DNA of 9,100 bases from Actinomycetes bacterium (GTDB taxonomy: Bacteria > Actinomycetota > Acidimicrobiia > Acidimicrobiales > Acidimicrobiaceae), in contig JAJYVK010000044.1 of assembly GCA_021792075.1 (NCBI GenBank), forward strand, positions 1 to 9,100, given 5' to 3'. A program made the position numbers and the translations under genes. The notes under the pieces are model-generated. The model did not search any database. It had not been told where the DNA came from and saw nothing but the letters and a program-made list of their open reading frames with translations. Shown here in pieces: positions 1 to 8,469 of this stretch. Within the stretch, counting starts at the first letter, position 1; each line of letters opens with the position of its first letter.

Positions 1-565
1 CCAACGCATGCAAAACTCACTAAACCATGAGTTCAATTAGATGCATGGGATCCAAACCGCCACGCTACCGTGAGCAGGCTCCATTCCAATATCGGCGAGG
101 TTGTGGAGATAATCCATTGTCTCTTTGACCTGGTCCACATTTTTCTCGAGATCGAACCTGGACCTGTCTTTTGATCTCAAAATAGTCCGTATCCTCCCTC
201 TCGCAATGATCGCTGGGCAACGACCAGAACAATCCAGGTCAACAGAGCGCAAGCGGCATTCGAGCCACTTCATGCCAGGCACTCTCAGCGCATCCAAGCT
301 CAGCGCAACTGCTAACTGACCTAGCCCAGCTTGGGCCTGACTCCACGAAGCGAGAGTCCGGAGCATGAACCCTAACACTCGGAATTCCTTTTACCGAGCC
401 AGCGAACGATTCAAGATCATTAGTCGCCCGGTTGAGATCTTTGCCAAAGAGACTTTTAGTCAAGTGAAAATGGACAGCTATGCGATATCACACACCGTCA
501 GCGACCACCGGATACGCTCTTGCTACAATCGGAAGGCATTGCACCCAAGGGCAGACTCTGAACCC
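1..565. other. Region beyond the operon with no supportable gene
   Basis: This stretch follows the TAG stop of the chelatase gene. Reading frames on both strands are short, overlap one another, and lack a good ribosome binding site or recognisable domain. The two longest are on the minus strand: one of 113 codons ending at base 37 and one of about 74 codons ending at base 239. They overlap in different frames. I found no tRNA-like fold, CRISPR repeat, insertion-sequence end or convincing rho-independent terminator. Two 60-base pieces counted by hand (1-60 and 421-480) are 43-45 % G+C, which is at the low end of values counted inside the genes. The most likely reading is intergenic or decayed sequence, with operon transcription ending further left or by a factor-dependent route. 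Confidence 0.5.
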
Positions 566-2443
566 CTAGATAAATAAAGCGTCTCGCAACTGTGATCTCC
601 CTATGAGTTCAAGCAACTCTGCGCTAGTAATTATCTCGCTACCCATATTCTTTGCAATCTTGCCGGCAAGACCGATCGGTACCTGCGAATCCTCTATGTC
701 GACTATGCAGCTTGGCAGATCCTCCGAGTTGAAACGCCGAGCTGCCTCTGCGGCCTCCTGGTACGCGAATTCACCACCCGTGGCCCTGCCATCCGTAATG
801 AGGATGCAAAACGGGTGTTCACCCTTTTCTCTGCACTCTCTAGCTTGCATCCTCAATAGGTCGATTCCTTTTGCGAGGGGTGTTATCCCACCGGTGCGTA
901 AGTTGGAAAGCTTTGCGCGTATCATCTCGACAGACCTAGTTGGCTTTTGTAAGACTCTCGCAGTTCCCTCGGCTATAACAATGACGCCGACTCTGTCCCT
1001 GGTCTGATAGGCGTCCAGCAAGAGAGACTCGATTACCGCAGACGCAAGCTCGGTTCTCGAATTCATTCCGATTGAACCCGAGAGATCTAAACCAACAAGG
1101 ATTGTCCGACCTTGCTTGGCAACCTTTTCAGACATCACGATATCTTGAGTCGCCACAAAAGAGCTGGCTGTCGATTCAATGCCGCTGCTTCGGCGGACGA
1201 CCGCTGACGTGAGAGTCCCGACGACGTCTAGGGCAACGCCGCGCTGATCGACAACCCCATCAACGCCCCTTCGATAGCCAGCCGGAGTAGAACCCTTAGG
1301 TCCGCCCCCAATTCTTTCCGAATATATCCCTTTTACCCCACTTTGCGTCACCGAACCCATGATTTGCGCGCTGCCGTGGCCAAAAGTCAGACTCGAGCCC
1401 GACGGCTCATTAGGTCCCTTTGGACCTCGCGTTGCCTCTGGGGGAAGGTCCCCCTCATCACTTCTCGATCCTTCCGACTTTGACTGCGGAACATCATCAC
1501 CCTCCTCGTAGCTCGCTCTCTTCATCTTGTGAATAAGTTCCGTCACCGTCCGAGATTCGTAGCCAACGTCTTGAAGCGGGTCCTTGCGTGCACGATGAGA
1601 CAAAACGAGAGGTGCAACCGCGCCAATATCTTCAACCTCAACCTCTGAACGTCCCTCTAATGCCGCGCGAGCCGCCGCAGCCCTGGCCATGGTTAGATCA
1701 GCCCTCAATCCCTGTGCGCCGTAGCTGATGCACAGCTGAGTGATGGCTCTGAACAACTCCTTTGAGAGGTGCGCGCTGAGCCCAAGATAATGGGCTTGGC
1801 TAACGGCCCTGGCTTGACTCAATCGGGATTTGAGCTCCTCTTTCTCATCGTCGAACATGGCACAAAAGGAGTCGGGATCACTGTCAAACTCCAACCTTCT
1901 ATACAGGGCAAGGCTTCTATCCTCTGGATCAAGTATCCCGTCGCTCTGGACTGACAGACCAAACCTGTCAAGCAGCTGAGGCCTCAGCTCACCCTCTTCG
2001 GGATTCATTGACCCGATCAGCACGAACTTTGCCGGAAATACCGCAGAGACCCCGTCTCGTTCAATCCGGTTCACCCCTGATGCTGCCGAGTCAAGCAAGA
2101 GATCGACAATATGATCAGCTAATAGATTTACTTCGTCCACATACAGGACGCCTCCGTTGGACTCGGCCAAGAGGCCCCCCGTCGAAGCCACGATGCCATC
2201 TGCAACCATCTGGGCGAGATCAACAGATCCCTTGACCCGGTCTTCCGTGGCTCCTGCTGGAACTTCTATGAAAGGAGCACCTGCGGGCAAAAGGTCCGAC
2301 AAAGCACGCGCTAACGTTGATTTTCCCGACCCCTTGTCACCACGGATCAGCACGCCGCCGATTCTCGGGTCGATGGCATTCAAAAGCAGCGACATCTTCA
2401 GCTGCTCCTGTCCAACTACAGCCACAAAGGGAAACTCCCTCAC
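566..2443 (-). CDS. chlD: Single-chain ChlI-ChlD-type chelatase ATPase (AAA+ plus VWA), presumed CobN partner replacing CobS and CobT
   Basis: The 625-residue product (counted from GTG 2443) joins the two motor parts of class I metal chelatases. The AAA+ domain, residues 1 to about 290, has Walker A GDKGSGKS (35-42), Walker [13 protein letters not shown] (97-108), a sensor-1 region [12 protein letters not shown] with N147, R160 in LLDRFG as a likely arginine finger, and R247 in [11 protein letters not shown] as sensor 2. A Gly/Pro/Ser- and charge-rich linker spans about 311-395. The C-terminal VWA domain has an intact MIDAS: DLSGS (D453, S455, S457), T521 in GGITPL, and TDG (D551). ATP hydrolysis in the AAA+ ring would drive CobN, docked through the VWA domain. 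About 630 residues is normal for actinobacterial fused proteins of this kind, and all ATPase residues are kept, unlike the degenerate AAA+ of many ChlD proteins. The cobN overlap argues for a cobalt role over bacteriochlorophyll synthesis; this is inference. A start at TTG 2458 (630 residues) is possible but less likely. Confidence 0.92.
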   Translation of the reverse strand: MREFPFVAVVGQEQLKMSLLLNAIDPRIGGVLIRGDKGSGKSTLARALSDLLPAGAPFIEVPAGATEDRVKGSVDLAQMVADGIVASTGGLLAESNGGVLYVDEVNLLADHIVDLLLDSAASGVNRIERDGVSAVFPAKFVLIGSMNPEEGELRPQLLDRFGLSVQSDGILDPEDRSLALYRRLEFDSDPDSFCAMFDDEKEELKSRLSQARAVSQAHYLGLSAHLSKELFRAITQLCISYGAQGLRADLTMARAAAARAALEGRSEVEVEDIGAVAPLVLSHRARKDPLQDVGYESRTVTELIHKMKRASYEEGDDVPQSKSEGSRSDEGDLPPEATRGPKGPNEPSGSSLTFGHGSAQIMGSVTQSGVKGIYSERIGGGPKGSTPAGYRRGVDGVVDQRGVALDVVGTLTSAVVRRSSGIESTASSFVATQDIVMSEKVAKQGRTILVGLDLSGSIGMNSRTELASAVIESLLLDAYQTRDRVGVIVIAEGTARVLQKPTRSVEMIRAKLSNLRTGGITPLAKGIDLLRMQARECREKGEHPFCILITDGRATGGEFAYQEAAEAARRFNSEDLPSCIVDIEDSQVPIGLAGKIAKNMGSEIITSAELLELIGRSQLRDALFI

Positions 2444-2456
2444 CTTGTCTCCTCCC
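2440..2456 (-). promoter_or_regulatory. Ribosome binding site and GTGA overlap that set the start of the chelatase ATPase gene
   Basis: The minus strand reads GGGAGGAGACAAGGTGA. The GGAGG core (2451-2455) lies 7 bases before the GTG at 2443-2441, an ideal Shine-Dalgarno distance. The GTG overlaps the TGA stop of cobN by the 4-base GTGA pattern. A TTG at 2458 in the same frame would extend the protein by five residues, but it stands at the front edge of this site and has no good site of its own. Confidence 0.85.
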
Positions 2457-5400
2457 AACCTTCCGCCTCGAGCATCGCCGACCTAATAGCATCCAACGAC
2501 TCCTCAGTGGCGTTCCAGAGCCCTCGTTGCGAAGCTTCCAGAAGCCTCTCAGCTATGGATGTGAGAGCGGACGGATTAGATTGTTCGAAGAACTTTCTCA
2601 CCGATGCATCAGCCACGTATGACTGGGTTACCCGCTCATACATCCAGTCCTCAACGATATTAGCAGTTGCGTCGTAGCCAAAGAGGTAGTCAACCGTAGC
2701 AGCCATCTCAAAAGCACCTTTGTAGCCGTGGTGCTTCATAGCCTCTATCCATTTGGGATTGATGACCCGCGATCGCACTACCTTGGCGGCCTCCTCTGCC
2801 AGGGATTTCACTTTCGGCCTACCAGGATCGGCCGAGTCACCGAAGTAAGACTTCGGCTCGCTGCCAGAGAGGTGTCTTACCGCAGCTATCATTCCGCCAT
2901 GATCCTGCATGTAATCATCGGAGTCGAAAATGTCGTGCTCCCGGTTGTCCTGATTCTTTGAAGCCACTTGGATAGCCTTGAACCGTTTGGTCATTGACTC
3001 CGGATCGAACTTACCGAAACCACTCGAGCCATAGCTATAGCCAGACCAGGTCAGATACACCTTTGCAAGGTCTTCGCTGGATCTCCAGTTCCTAGCCTCT
3101 ATCAAAGGCAGAATGCCGGAGCCATATGACCCCGGCTTCGGACCGAAGATTTTCGGCAAATCGATATCCTTTGCCAATGGATTGTCCACCTCGGGACTTT
3201 TGGCCGCCACTAAAAAAGCGTCGGAGAGAAATGAGATGACGTGCGGAAATGCGTCGCGAAAGAAGCCTGAGATCCGAAGAGTAACGTCCACCCTTGGCCT
3301 TCCCAACTCCTCCCGGGATATAAGTTCGCAGCCAGTCACCCTTCCAGTCTGGGCGTCCCAAATGGGGCGGACTCCCACAAGAGCGAGCGCCTGGGAAATA
3401 TCGTCTCCCGCTGTTCTCATCGCGGCGGTTCCCCAGACCACGATCCCTACCGAAAGGGGAAATGAGCCTTCCTCTGACTGGTACCGCTCGATCAATGCGT
3501 CCGCCAGCCTTTGGCCAACCGCCCATGACTGCATAGAGGGCAGCGCCTTGGGATCGATAGAGTAAAAATTTCGGCCCGTCGGCAGAACCTGCGACATTCC
3601 CCGCGACGGGGCACCCGATGGCCCCGAGGCTATGTATCTCCCGTCGAGAGCCTCCAAAACTGCCGCTATCTCTCTCGGAGTTGCACGCAGCCGCGGAACT
3701 AAATCATAACAGATCATTTGAGCACTTTGGTGATACGACTCTGGCAGTTGCTCAAGATTGTCCAACCTAAAGCCCGAGTCTTTTAGGAGCCTGATCACAG
3801 CCTTCACTTCTGCCTCGACTCGGTCAATCTCTTGCGTCCTTCCAGCCTTTACATCAACACCGAGCCTTGCCGCCACAAGCTGGCGAAGCGAGGGCCGTGC
3901 TTCGGATCCAATTCTGGTTAGAGCCGAAATCATGTCGACCTCCGCTTCGCCTTCGAGAATGCTGCCCAATATATGGAGGCCGCCTCTGATCTGGGCATCT
4001 TTTATCTCGCAAAGGTATCCGTCTATCTCGCCCACCAAACTGTCGAACTCAGCGTCTTCGAAATCTGGGCTCTCGCCGAGCTTCAATTCTTTCGCGATGT
4101 GAGCATCTACTAGTACCTGCCAAATCTCCTCGCGCAGAGAAGGCAACTTCGATGGATCCATCCCCAGATAACGGGCGTGCGCATCAAGCAGCGATTCCAG
4201 CTTTGAAAGCTCGTCATAGGTGTCCGCCCTTGTGAGCGGTGGAACCATGTGGTCGATAATCACCGCGTGAGCACGCCTCTTAGCCTGCGTACCCTCACCG
4301 GGATCGTTAACCACGAAAGGATAGATCATGGGAATTGCGCCCAAGGCCTGGTCCGGGTAGCAGTTGTTCGAGAGTCCCAAACCCTTTCCAGGAAGCCACT
4401 CCAGTGTTCCATGCTTACCAACATGAATGATGGCATCGGCGTTGTACTTTATGTCAAGCATCCGATAAAAGGCCATGTAGTGATGGGTTGGGGCCAAATC
4501 AGGCGAGTGGTAGATGGCGATTGGATTCTCGCCAAACCCCCGTGGTGGCTGAATGGCTATGAATACATTGCCCAAGATCATTCCAGGGAAGAGAAATTCT
4601 GATCCCTGAAGATAGACAGAGCCCGGGGGCTCTCCCCATGCGGCGACGAGACCCCTTTTTACATCCTCGCCAAAGTTCTCGAACTCTGCCATATACTCTT
4701 GGGCCGACAGCGTCAGCTTTGCCTTTTGGACCTGGCTCATGCTGAGCGTCGGCACATCGTAATTGAAGGTATCCATAAGCTCCGCCATGAGCGCGTCGCC
4801 GCTTTCGGGGATACGTTCGATTCCGTAACCGGCATCTCGAAGAGCATGCAGCAACGCAATGACTGAGGCAGGGGTATCAAGTCCGACCGCGTTTCCCAGC
4901 CGAGACCTTTTAGTGGGATAGGCGGAGATCACAATTGCAACTTTCTTTTCACGGTTGTCTTTGTGACGAAGGTTCGCCAGCCTTGCCACGATCGAACCAA
5001 CCCTTGCAGTTCGCTCGCGGTCGGCTCTGTAGGCCGTTATATCGCTACCGAAATCGCTATCTGAGTCCACTACCTCCTTGAACGAGAATGGTACCGTAAT
5101 AATCCTGCCGTCGAACTCGGGAATGGCAACCTGCATTGTGACATCTAGTGGAACTAAACCGGAACTTCTCGACTCCCAGCCTTGCCTATCGCTGGAAGAG
5201 ACAATCGCCTGAACTATTGGTACGCCAAGCTCCACCATCTCCGATACGTCCCAGGACTGACCATCCGAATCCATCGAGCCCGCAGCAAGAACGGTGGTGA
5301 CTATGACATCGGGTGAAATCTCTTTGACCTGCCTATACACCGGAGAGTGTTCGCCAAATCCTGCACGAAGTGAGTAGCAGTAGATGGGATAGACATTTAG

Positions 5401-5961
5401 GCCATGAGCTGCAACTTCTTTCGCCAGCGACTCAACAAAGACTGTGTTGCCAGAGATTAGATGCGCCCGATAGAAGATGATCACCACCTTGGGGGCTTGG
5501 AGATCCCCTTCGATGGCCTTGAAGATCCCCACCTCCGGAACCTCCTCAGGAGGTTGGAAACCGTGACCGCTAAACAGACAGGTGTCAGAGACGAAACGGA
5601 TAAAGTTCGCGTAGTTCTTAATGCCGCCCCTGACTAAATAGTCGAACCCTTGGGTGACGATGCCGCTAGGGACGTTGGAACAAACGGTCAGCTCCGGGTC
5701 GGGGATCGACTCTCCCGAGAAACAGAGAAGAGGAATCCCATTCTCCCTACAAAATGCCTTTAGATAGTCAAGGCCTTCCAAGAACGCATCCTTGCCGCCA
5801 AGCAGTCTCACGCAGATTAGAGCAGCGCCATCAACCGCCTCTTGCCAGTTTCCAGCCGATACAGAGCAAGCGCGGAGCTCAATCCCCACCCCCTCCAGCT
5901 CGTCGGCCACGCTTCGCAGTGTTAAAAGCTCGGTGTCGGCGTTGGTCAGGTACAAAAACAA
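2440..5961 (-). CDS. cobN: Cobaltochelatase large subunit CobN
   Basis: CobN is the large, porphyrinoid- and metal-binding subunit of the ATP-dependent cobaltochelatase. In the late-insertion (aerobic) pathway it places Co2+ into hydrogenobyrinic acid a,c-diamide. The 1173-residue product is near the usual length of about 1200-1300 and is unbroken. Family motifs run in order: [20 protein letters not shown] (347-366), [19 protein letters not shown] (513-531), [20 protein letters not shown] (551-570), [19 protein letters not shown] (782-800), [11 protein letters not shown] (1007-1017) and [20 protein letters not shown] (1077-1096). These indicate CobN rather than the magnesium-chelatase paralogue ChlH/BchH; lying among B12 genes agrees. 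The start is a TTG, and the resulting N-terminus ([13 protein letters not shown]) matches the start region of actinobacterial CobN as I recall it. It begins 4 bases after the cobC-cobQ stop and ends in a GTGA overlap with the chelatase ATPase gene, its likely partner. No signal peptide is seen, so it should be cytosolic. Confidence 0.96.
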   Translation of the reverse strand: MFLYLTNADTELLTLRSVADELEGVGIELRACSVSAGNWQEAVDGAALICVRLLGGKDAFLEGLDYLKAFCRENGIPLLCFSGESIPDPELTVCSNVPSGIVTQGFDYLVRGGIKNYANFIRFVSDTCLFSGHGFQPPEEVPEVGIFKAIEGDLQAPKVVIIFYRAHLISGNTVFVESLAKEVAAHGLNVYPIYCYSLRAGFGEHSPVYRQVKEISPDVIVTTVLAAGSMDSDGQSWDVSEMVELGVPIVQAIVSSSDRQGWESRSSGLVPLDVTMQVAIPEFDGRIITVPFSFKEVVDSDSDFGSDITAYRADRERTARVGSIVARLANLRHKDNREKKVAIVISAYPTKRSRLGNAVGLDTPASVIALLHALRDAGYGIERIPESGDALMAELMDTFNYDVPTLSMSQVQKAKLTLSAQEYMAEFENFGEDVKRGLVAAWGEPPGSVYLQGSEFLFPGMILGNVFIAIQPPRGFGENPIAIYHSPDLAPTHHYMAFYRMLDIKYNADAIIHVGKHGTLEWLPGKGLGLSNNCYPDQALGAIPMIYPFVVNDPGEGTQAKRRAHAVIIDHMVPPLTRADTYDELSKLESLLDAHARYLGMDPSKLPSLREEIWQVLVDAHIAKELKLGESPDFEDAEFDSLVGEIDGYLCEIKDAQIRGGLHILGSILEGEAEVDMISALTRIGSEARPSLRQLVAARLGVDVKAGRTQEIDRVEAEVKAVIRLLKDSGFRLDNLEQLPESYHQSAQMICYDLVPRLRATPREIAAVLEALDGRYIASGPSGAPSRGMSQVLPTGRNFYSIDPKALPSMQSWAVGQRLADALIERYQSEEGSFPLSVGIVVWGTAAMRTAGDDISQALALVGVRPIWDAQTGRVTGCELISREELGRPRVDVTLRISGFFRDAFPHVISFLSDAFLVAAKSPEVDNPLAKDIDLPKIFGPKPGSYGSGILPLIEARNWRSSEDLAKVYLTWSGYSYGSSGFGKFDPESMTKRFKAIQVASKNQDNREHDIFDSDDYMQDHGGMIAAVRHLSGSEPKSYFGDSADPGRPKVKSLAEEAAKVVRSRVINPKWIEAMKHHGYKGAFEMAATVDYLFGYDATANIVEDWMYERVTQSYVADASVRKFFEQSNPSALTSIAERLLEASQRGLWNATEESLDAIRSAMLEAEGWEETR

Positions 5962-5978
5962 GGCTTCATTTCCCCCTT
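5961..5978 (-). promoter_or_regulatory. Ribosome binding site that decides the cobN start (TTG at 5961)
   Basis: On the minus strand the sequence reads TTAAGGGGGAAATGAAGCC and then TTG. The G-rich core (5972-5976) lies 10 bases before the TTG at 5961. It is only 2 bases before an ATG at 5969, which is out of the cobN frame, and 16 bases before a second in-frame TTG at 5955. Spacing therefore favours TTG 5961. An in-frame TAA upstream excludes any earlier start. Confidence 0.6.
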
Positions 5979-8458
5979 AAATGGTCGATATTGATGGCAG
6001 CCGCTCGCAGTAGCGCTTCAATGTCTACGTGTTTTATCATGAGACCTGCCAGAAGGTCGATCTGGCGATCTCGGATTTGCGAGAAGTTGATGTCGGATCG
6101 GAAACTCTTCGACTGTACTCGCGCCACATAGCCAAGAAACTTCCGGCGAAACTCGTCGCTCTCAAACACACCATGGAGCGTGGTGCCAAAGACGCGCCCT
6201 GTTTTACTGACCGCACCTTCTGCCAACCCGACATCAGAAATAGGACGAACCGGCTTGGAGAGCACAAATAGGCTAGATAAATCCCCGCCCGCCACTCTTC
6301 CCTGATGAATCTGGTATCCCGCGACAGAAACTCCGCCGAAATATGGCGAGGTTCCGCTGCGGAGCAATGTCACCTTTGAAGGCAAAAAGGTGGTACAGAC
6401 GTCCAATAACCCTAGCCCTTTGACTTTGCCCTGTTTCGACTCCACCTTATCTTCTATCTCTCTACCCAACATCTGATATCCGCCACATATACCGAGGATC
6501 ACTGCACCGCGAGAAAGTTGCCGCTTTATGGCCAGCTCAAATCCGATCCCTCTGAGCCAGTTGAGATCATCGACTGTGGATTTGGAACCGGGGATTATTA
6601 TCAGGTCGGGAGAACCCAGCTGACTCGGAGCAGTTACCATGCGCAGTGCGCAGCCGGCTTCAGTTAATAGCGGGTCGAAATCGGTGAAGTTCGAGAGCTT
6701 GGGAAGCGAAATCACCGCGACATCTAGGGCGGAACCATCTGCCACCTGACCTTTGCCATAGTGAGGAAGACCGAGTGAGTCCTCGCTATCGACAAGTGAT
6801 TCCGCAAAATAGGGTAACACTCCAAAGACCGGCCTTTCGGAAAGCAGCTCGAGCTGGGAGATGCCACGGTCCAAAAGCGTCGCATCTCCACGGATCTTGT
6901 TGATTACGAAGCCACATATAAGCGCTGAGAGATGCGGTGGCAGGATTTTGATTGTTCCGTATAGCGAGGCAAAAACCCCGCCCCTGTCTATGTCGCCGAC
7001 AAGCAATGCCCTGGAGTTGATTCGCCGGGCCAAGCCCAAATTTACTATGTCATTATCGATGAGGTTTATCTCTGCTGGAGAGCCAGCGCCCTCAAGAATT
7101 ACAACTTCGAAGCGCGAGGCAAGGTCATTGTATGCATCAATGACTACCTCAATTAGTTCACATTTTTTGTCCTGGTAACCGCGCGCGTCGGTCTCAAATA
7201 AAGGCTCTCCCATCACCACCACCTGAGAGGTCATCTCAGATGTGGGCTTGATAAGAACCGGGTTCATCACAACTTCCGGATCGATCCTTGCCGCATAAGC
7301 CTGTCTTGCCTGGGCTCTTCCGATCTCATAGCCGGCCGGGGTGACAGCTGAGTTCAGTGACATGTTCTGAGCCTTGAACGGCGCGACGGCAACGCCTCGG
7401 TCAGAGAGCACCCGGCAAAGAGCTGTCACCAGAGTGCTCTTGCCAGAATCAGAAGACGTGCCGACCAGCATCAGCGAACCCTTAAACCTGCTTGAAACAC
7501 GCCTCCTACGCTTGGGTGGAAATAGCGCTCGCTCCATTTTCTCAATACCCTGACTATTCGGGACAGCGATCCGCACACCTCCCCGAAGTCCAAACGACGA
7601 CGTATCCCTTACAAGCACCCCATGCTCTAAGAGACGTTCAAACAAATCCGCGGCATCTCTCACGAAGACAAAGTTCGAAACAGAGGGCAGAGGCATCAAG
7701 CCATACGCCTGCAACAACGTGACAAGGCGTTCCCTGAGCAGGGCTACTGACTCGCTAGTCTCTCTCAAATCGATGGTGGAGATCATGTAAGGAAGCGAAG
7801 CGGCTGCAAGTGAGTTCAGTGCCCACTGCGGCTGAAAAGCTTTCAGCATTGCAGCATCGTCAATCGAGGGCGCGATCACATATCCAATTCGAAGCCCCGG
7901 AAGGGCGAAAAGCTTTGTAAGTGAGCCGACAACGAAGCTTCCGCGTTGAAAGTCTCGCCTGCTCCATTCCCCTGTGGCGATCTGATAAAAAGCCTCGTCT
8001 ACTACGAACGGCAGCTCATGGCGTTCGAGCAAGCGACCGGTTGGATTGTTCGGATTTGACGCCCACCAAGGACCAGCTTGATCGTAGCGAGCGATATGAC
8101 GCCGGTATAGCGAAAACTCGGGATCTTTGACAAAGCCGGAGCTTACAACCTGAGAGACAAGCTTGATCGCCTCCGCGCCTCCATTGCAGAGAACAAGTTG
8201 AGCCTCATCCACGCCGATGGCGTTTGCCAGTGAGGCAGTAGCCTCCGAAGAATCAGGGTAGCTTTCGAGCGAGCCAAGCCATCGAGCCAGAATGGGCAAA
8301 TAATCCCGAGCAACTGGATTCATTGAAGCCGAAAGGTCGAGGAGCTCCCCAAAGCCCACCCCCAATAGGCGCTCCAACCCTCGTGCTGAGCCACCGTGGC
8401 TTCTGCTCAAGAGATATCTCTTGGCTTCTTGCACCTCCTTGGGCCCCAGGTTGCTCAT
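5966..8458 (-). CDS. cobC-cobQ: Fused threonine-phosphate decarboxylase (CobC/CobD-type) and cobyric acid synthase (CobQ)
   Basis: This single 830-residue chain has two cytosolic enzyme halves. Residues 1 to about 313 are a fold-type I PLP enzyme like L-threonine-O-3-phosphate decarboxylase, which makes (R)-1-aminopropan-2-ol phosphate. Its marks are HGG (21-23), DLSASMNP (41-48), NPNNPTG (135-141), VDEAF (153-157), the PLP lysine K182 in SLTKLFALPGLRIGY, and arginines R284 and R296. A basic linker, PPKRRRR (314-320), follows. Residues about 327-830 are CobQ, the glutamine-dependent amidase of adenosyl-cobyrinic acid a,c-diamide: GTSSDSGKS (333-341), PFKAQNMSLNS (360-370), EGAGSPAEINL (456-466), GDIDRGGVFAS (488-498), and a glutaminase domain with C658 in GICGGYQMLG and H762 in TTLHGVFES. 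The CobQ half has normal length (about 500 residues). The decarboxylase half is short, about 315 residues against roughly 360, with two core gaps. It sits between cbiB and cobN, and both products feed CbiB. The frame is unbroken across the fusion, so no frameshift is involved. Domain calls are strong; decarboxylase activity is less certain because of the gaps. Confidence 0.95.
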   Translation of the reverse strand: MSNLGPKEVQEAKRYLLSRSHGGSARGLERLLGVGFGELLDLSASMNPVARDYLPILARWLGSLESYPDSSEATASLANAIGVDEAQLVLCNGGAEAIKLVSQVVSSGFVKDPEFSLYRRHIARYDQAGPWWASNPNNPTGRLLERHELPFVVDEAFYQIATGEWSRRDFQRGSFVVGSLTKLFALPGLRIGYVIAPSIDDAAMLKAFQPQWALNSLAAASLPYMISTIDLRETSESVALLRERLVTLLQAYGLMPLPSVSNFVFVRDAADLFERLLEHGVLVRDTSSFGLRGGVRIAVPNSQGIEKMERALFPPKRRRRVSSRFKGSLMLVGTSSDSGKSTLVTALCRVLSDRGVAVAPFKAQNMSLNSAVTPAGYEIGRAQARQAYAARIDPEVVMNPVLIKPTSEMTSQVVVMGEPLFETDARGYQDKKCELIEVVIDAYNDLASRFEVVILEGAGSPAEINLIDNDIVNLGLARRINSRALLVGDIDRGGVFASLYGTIKILPPHLSALICGFVINKIRGDATLLDRGISQLELLSERPVFGVLPYFAESLVDSEDSLGLPHYGKGQVADGSALDVAVISLPKLSNFTDFDPLLTEAGCALRMVTAPSQLGSPDLIIIPGSKSTVDDLNWLRGIGFELAIKRQLSRGAVILGICGGYQMLGREIEDKVESKQGKVKGLGLLDVCTTFLPSKVTLLRSGTSPYFGGVSVAGYQIHQGRVAGGDLSSLFVLSKPVRPISDVGLAEGAVSKTGRVFGTTLHGVFESDEFRRKFLGYVARVQSKSFRSDINFSQIRDRQIDLLAGLMIKHVDIEALLRAAAINIDHLRGK

Positions 8459-8469
8459 TCGTTCCCCTT
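8455..8469 (-). promoter_or_regulatory. Ribosome binding site and ATGA overlap at the cbiB / cobC-cobQ junction
   Basis: On the minus strand the sequence AAGGGGAACGAATGA holds a purine-rich Shine-Dalgarno core (GGGG) 5 bases before the ATG of cobC-cobQ at 8458. The ATG shares bases with the TGA stop of cbiB, giving a 4-base overlap. This supports the chosen start and suggests translational coupling; coupling itself is an inference. Confidence 0.75.

Noticed and set aside
14..33. Inverted repeat AACTCA / TGAGTT with an 8-base loop, followed by a few T on the minus strand
   Set aside because: A 6-base A+T-rich stem with only a four-T run is too weak, lies over 500 bases from the operon end, and is expected by chance.
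137..170. Inverted repeat GGTCCA / TGGACC around a T-rich stretch, with a tRNA-like GGTTCGATC on the minus strand
   Set aside because: No cloverleaf can be built: the would-be T arm does not pair and no acceptor or anticodon stem matches. The 6-base repeat with a loop over 20 bases is a chance-level match.
324..336. Perfect 5-base hairpin GCCCA-GCT-TGGGC
   Set aside because: It is short, has no T tract on either strand, and nothing nearby needs it.
549..565. Small inverted repeat just after the last stop codon (GGG..CAG / CTG..CCC with a 2-base bulge)
   Set aside because: The stem is short and bulged, and no T tract follows on the minus strand (next bases TTGGG). It does not qualify as a rho-independent terminator.
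3092..3526. 144-codon minus-strand frame inside cobN in another register, rich in Gly and Arg
   Set aside because: It lies wholly within the conserved CobN coding sequence, shows no family motif, and is a shadow of the real frame.
3113..3565. Long plus-strand open frame opposite cobN, with similar ones at 603-1007, 4249-4602 and 5754-6131
   Set aside because: These are antisense shadows of well-conserved genes. They have no ribosome binding site or recognisable domain, and their composition follows from the opposite strand.
2440..5961. Alternative call of magnesium chelatase ChlH/BchH for the large subunit
   Set aside because: The motif set, the gene neighbours (CobQ, CbiB) and the C-terminal motifs fit CobN, and no chlorophyll-synthesis gene is in the window.
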